Source: Saccoglossus kowalevskii
Lineage: Eukaryota; Hemichordata; Enteropneusta; Harrimaniidae
Assembly: GCF_000003605.2 (NCBI RefSeq)
Contig: NW_003111480.1
Coordinates: 93,808 to 123,428, forward strand
Reading direction: 5' to 3'
Length of the DNA stretch: 29,621 nucleotides
The position numbers and the translations under genes are program-made. Below, piece by piece: positions 28,861 to 29,621 of this stretch (positions are counted from its first letter, which is position 1; each line of letters begins with the position of its first letter). The notes under the pieces were generated by a model, which worked only from the letters and a program-made list of their open reading frames with translations, was not told where the DNA came from and did not search any database.

Positions 28861-29621
28861 CTGTTGAGAGATAATTGTGGAACATATTATTCGTCTGAGA
28901 GGCAGCGTTCATATACAAAGAAGACCGCTGCGATACAGACTGTAGCCACAGTCTTAAAATAGAGTATGAGGTCATCATGAAGACGCCAAGCTGTTCCAAT
29001 AAAACAAGCCGTATTATGCCTTTGAGATGTAACCCTGGATCGTAATATATGTTACAGTGGTCGGTTAATTAGAGTGATCATAAGATTTGAGACGTACAGT
29101 TGCTTCATAGGCCAAGTATCCGCATTGCAATTCAGTTAAATAGCTGGACACACTCAACACTTGGTTGCTATGTATTTCATGTACATGTGTTGTGTTGTGC
29201 CTCTGGCAGATATGTGAATTATACGAAAGAAATTCATATTCGACTCACCGCTTCATAAACGCCATCGTCTACAACCTCAAGATACTTTTGCTGGTAATAT
29301 TTAACTCTGAAAACAAACGTGGGGATCCCAGAATAAGTAACAAGGTAAACATGTCAATGAACAAAAAAAAAATTAAACGTGTCTTAGTTTTCTGTTACTG
29401 TGAATCGTGAATCACAGACTTGCCTATACAAGGACTGTGATAGGATACAGTTATTTCATCTCAGTAGATGTAACTAGCAGATGCGGACGGAGATTGAATA
29501 AGATGTAATTGCTTTTATATACTATGACTTTTGAAACGAATTATACTCACCTTTTACAGGCAACACAACTCACTACGATCAGGGCGACTAATAAGATCAA
29601 TGACGTAACCATCATGACGTA
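28753..29621 (-). CDS. 3' end of a transmembrane receptor gene: membrane helix and Tyr-rich tail (partial)
   Basis: Exons in minus order: 29621-29551 (open through the window edge, donor AAAAG|GTGAGT), 29306-29249 (acceptor gttttcag, donor GCG|GTGAGT), 28860-28753 (acceptor ctctcaacag, TAA). Phases 2 and 0 join cleanly. The first exon gives a hydrophobic stretch (VTSLILLVALIVVSCVACKR), a single membrane helix ended by a Cys-Lys-Arg stop-transfer. The remaining 54 residues hold tyrosines in YYQQKY, VYEAL, VYSENNEY and EYITPV. YEAL fits a Y-x-x-hydrophobic sorting or SH2-type motif. The arrangement is that of a type I receptor with a signalling or endocytic tail. The ectodomain lies beyond 29621, so the receptor class is unknown. 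Alternatively the hydrophobic stretch could be an N-terminal anchor starting at the in-window ATG pair. Confidence 0.72.
29249..29306 (-). CDS. Receptor exon: juxtamembrane tail
   Basis: A 58 bp exon encoding VKYYQQKYLEVVDDGVYEA after the split Arg codon. Both splice sites are strong (gtttgttttcag and GTGAGT). Confidence 0.72.
29413..29439. repeat. 27 bp foldback with CACAG...CTGTG ends
   Basis: CACAGACTTG...CAAGGACTGTG forms a short stem like the elements at 2310 and 13286, but no flanking duplication is seen. It may be a decayed member or chance. Confidence 0.3.
29551..29621 (-). CDS. Receptor exon: transmembrane helix (partial)
   Basis: The frame is open to the window edge. About 18 hydrophobic residues are followed by CKR at the donor. 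Whether it begins at the MM codons or continues upstream cannot be seen. Confidence 0.7.

Overview
ORGANISM. This is animal nuclear DNA. It is AT-rich and gene-sparse. Coding sequence lies in short exons with GT..AG introns, and there are many short inverted-repeat transposable elements and minisatellites. Nothing bacterial or viral is visible. The gene families (an animal TIR-domain protein with SAM and Tudor-like domains, a CEP104-type zinc-finger array, a membrane receptor tail rich in tyrosines) fit an invertebrate, perhaps an invertebrate deuterostome such as a lancelet or hemichordate. The species cannot be fixed from the sequence. LAYOUT. 1-3900: no gene recognised; holds a 409 bp element with inverted ends and a 7 bp target duplication, and a 30 bp miniature element with its own 7 bp duplication. 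3902-9590 (+): a nine-exon gene. Exons 1-3 encode a TIR domain, exon 4 a SAM domain and a Ser/Thr/Lys-rich linker, and exons 5-9 four Tudor-knot-like modules in an A-B-A-B order. All splice phases agree. The last exon carries a one-base frame break inside the final module. Introns hold a 70 bp minisatellite, a 63 bp tandem duplication and several foldback elements. 10474-11694 (-): a two-exon, frame-broken, probably transposon-derived ORF with a Cys cluster and a coiled coil. 11700-16566: no gene seen, but foldbacks, CRE-like palindromes, a CTCF-like motif and TTAA-flanked elements. 16567-22782 (-): a seven-exon gene encoding about 278 residues that matches the C-terminal zinc-finger array and basic tail of the ciliary tip protein CEP104, without the N-terminal domains. 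Its largest intron holds a tandem array of CRE-like sequences. 22783-28700: mostly empty; one TTAA-flanked element, a 43-codon ORF in a strong start context, and a seven-copy 129 bp minisatellite. 28753-29621 (-): the last three exons of a gene running off the right edge, encoding a transmembrane helix and a 57-residue tyrosine-rich cytoplasmic tail. HOW THEY RELATE. There is no operon-like logic. The TIR-SAM-Tudor gene is the most notable: TIR supplies signalling or NAD-cleaving potential, SAM oligomerisation, and the Tudor-like modules a possible methyl-ligand or nucleic-acid recognition arm. The other genes appear to be unrelated neighbours. Exons were assigned by eye from reading frame, splice signals and phase; none is supported by transcripts here.
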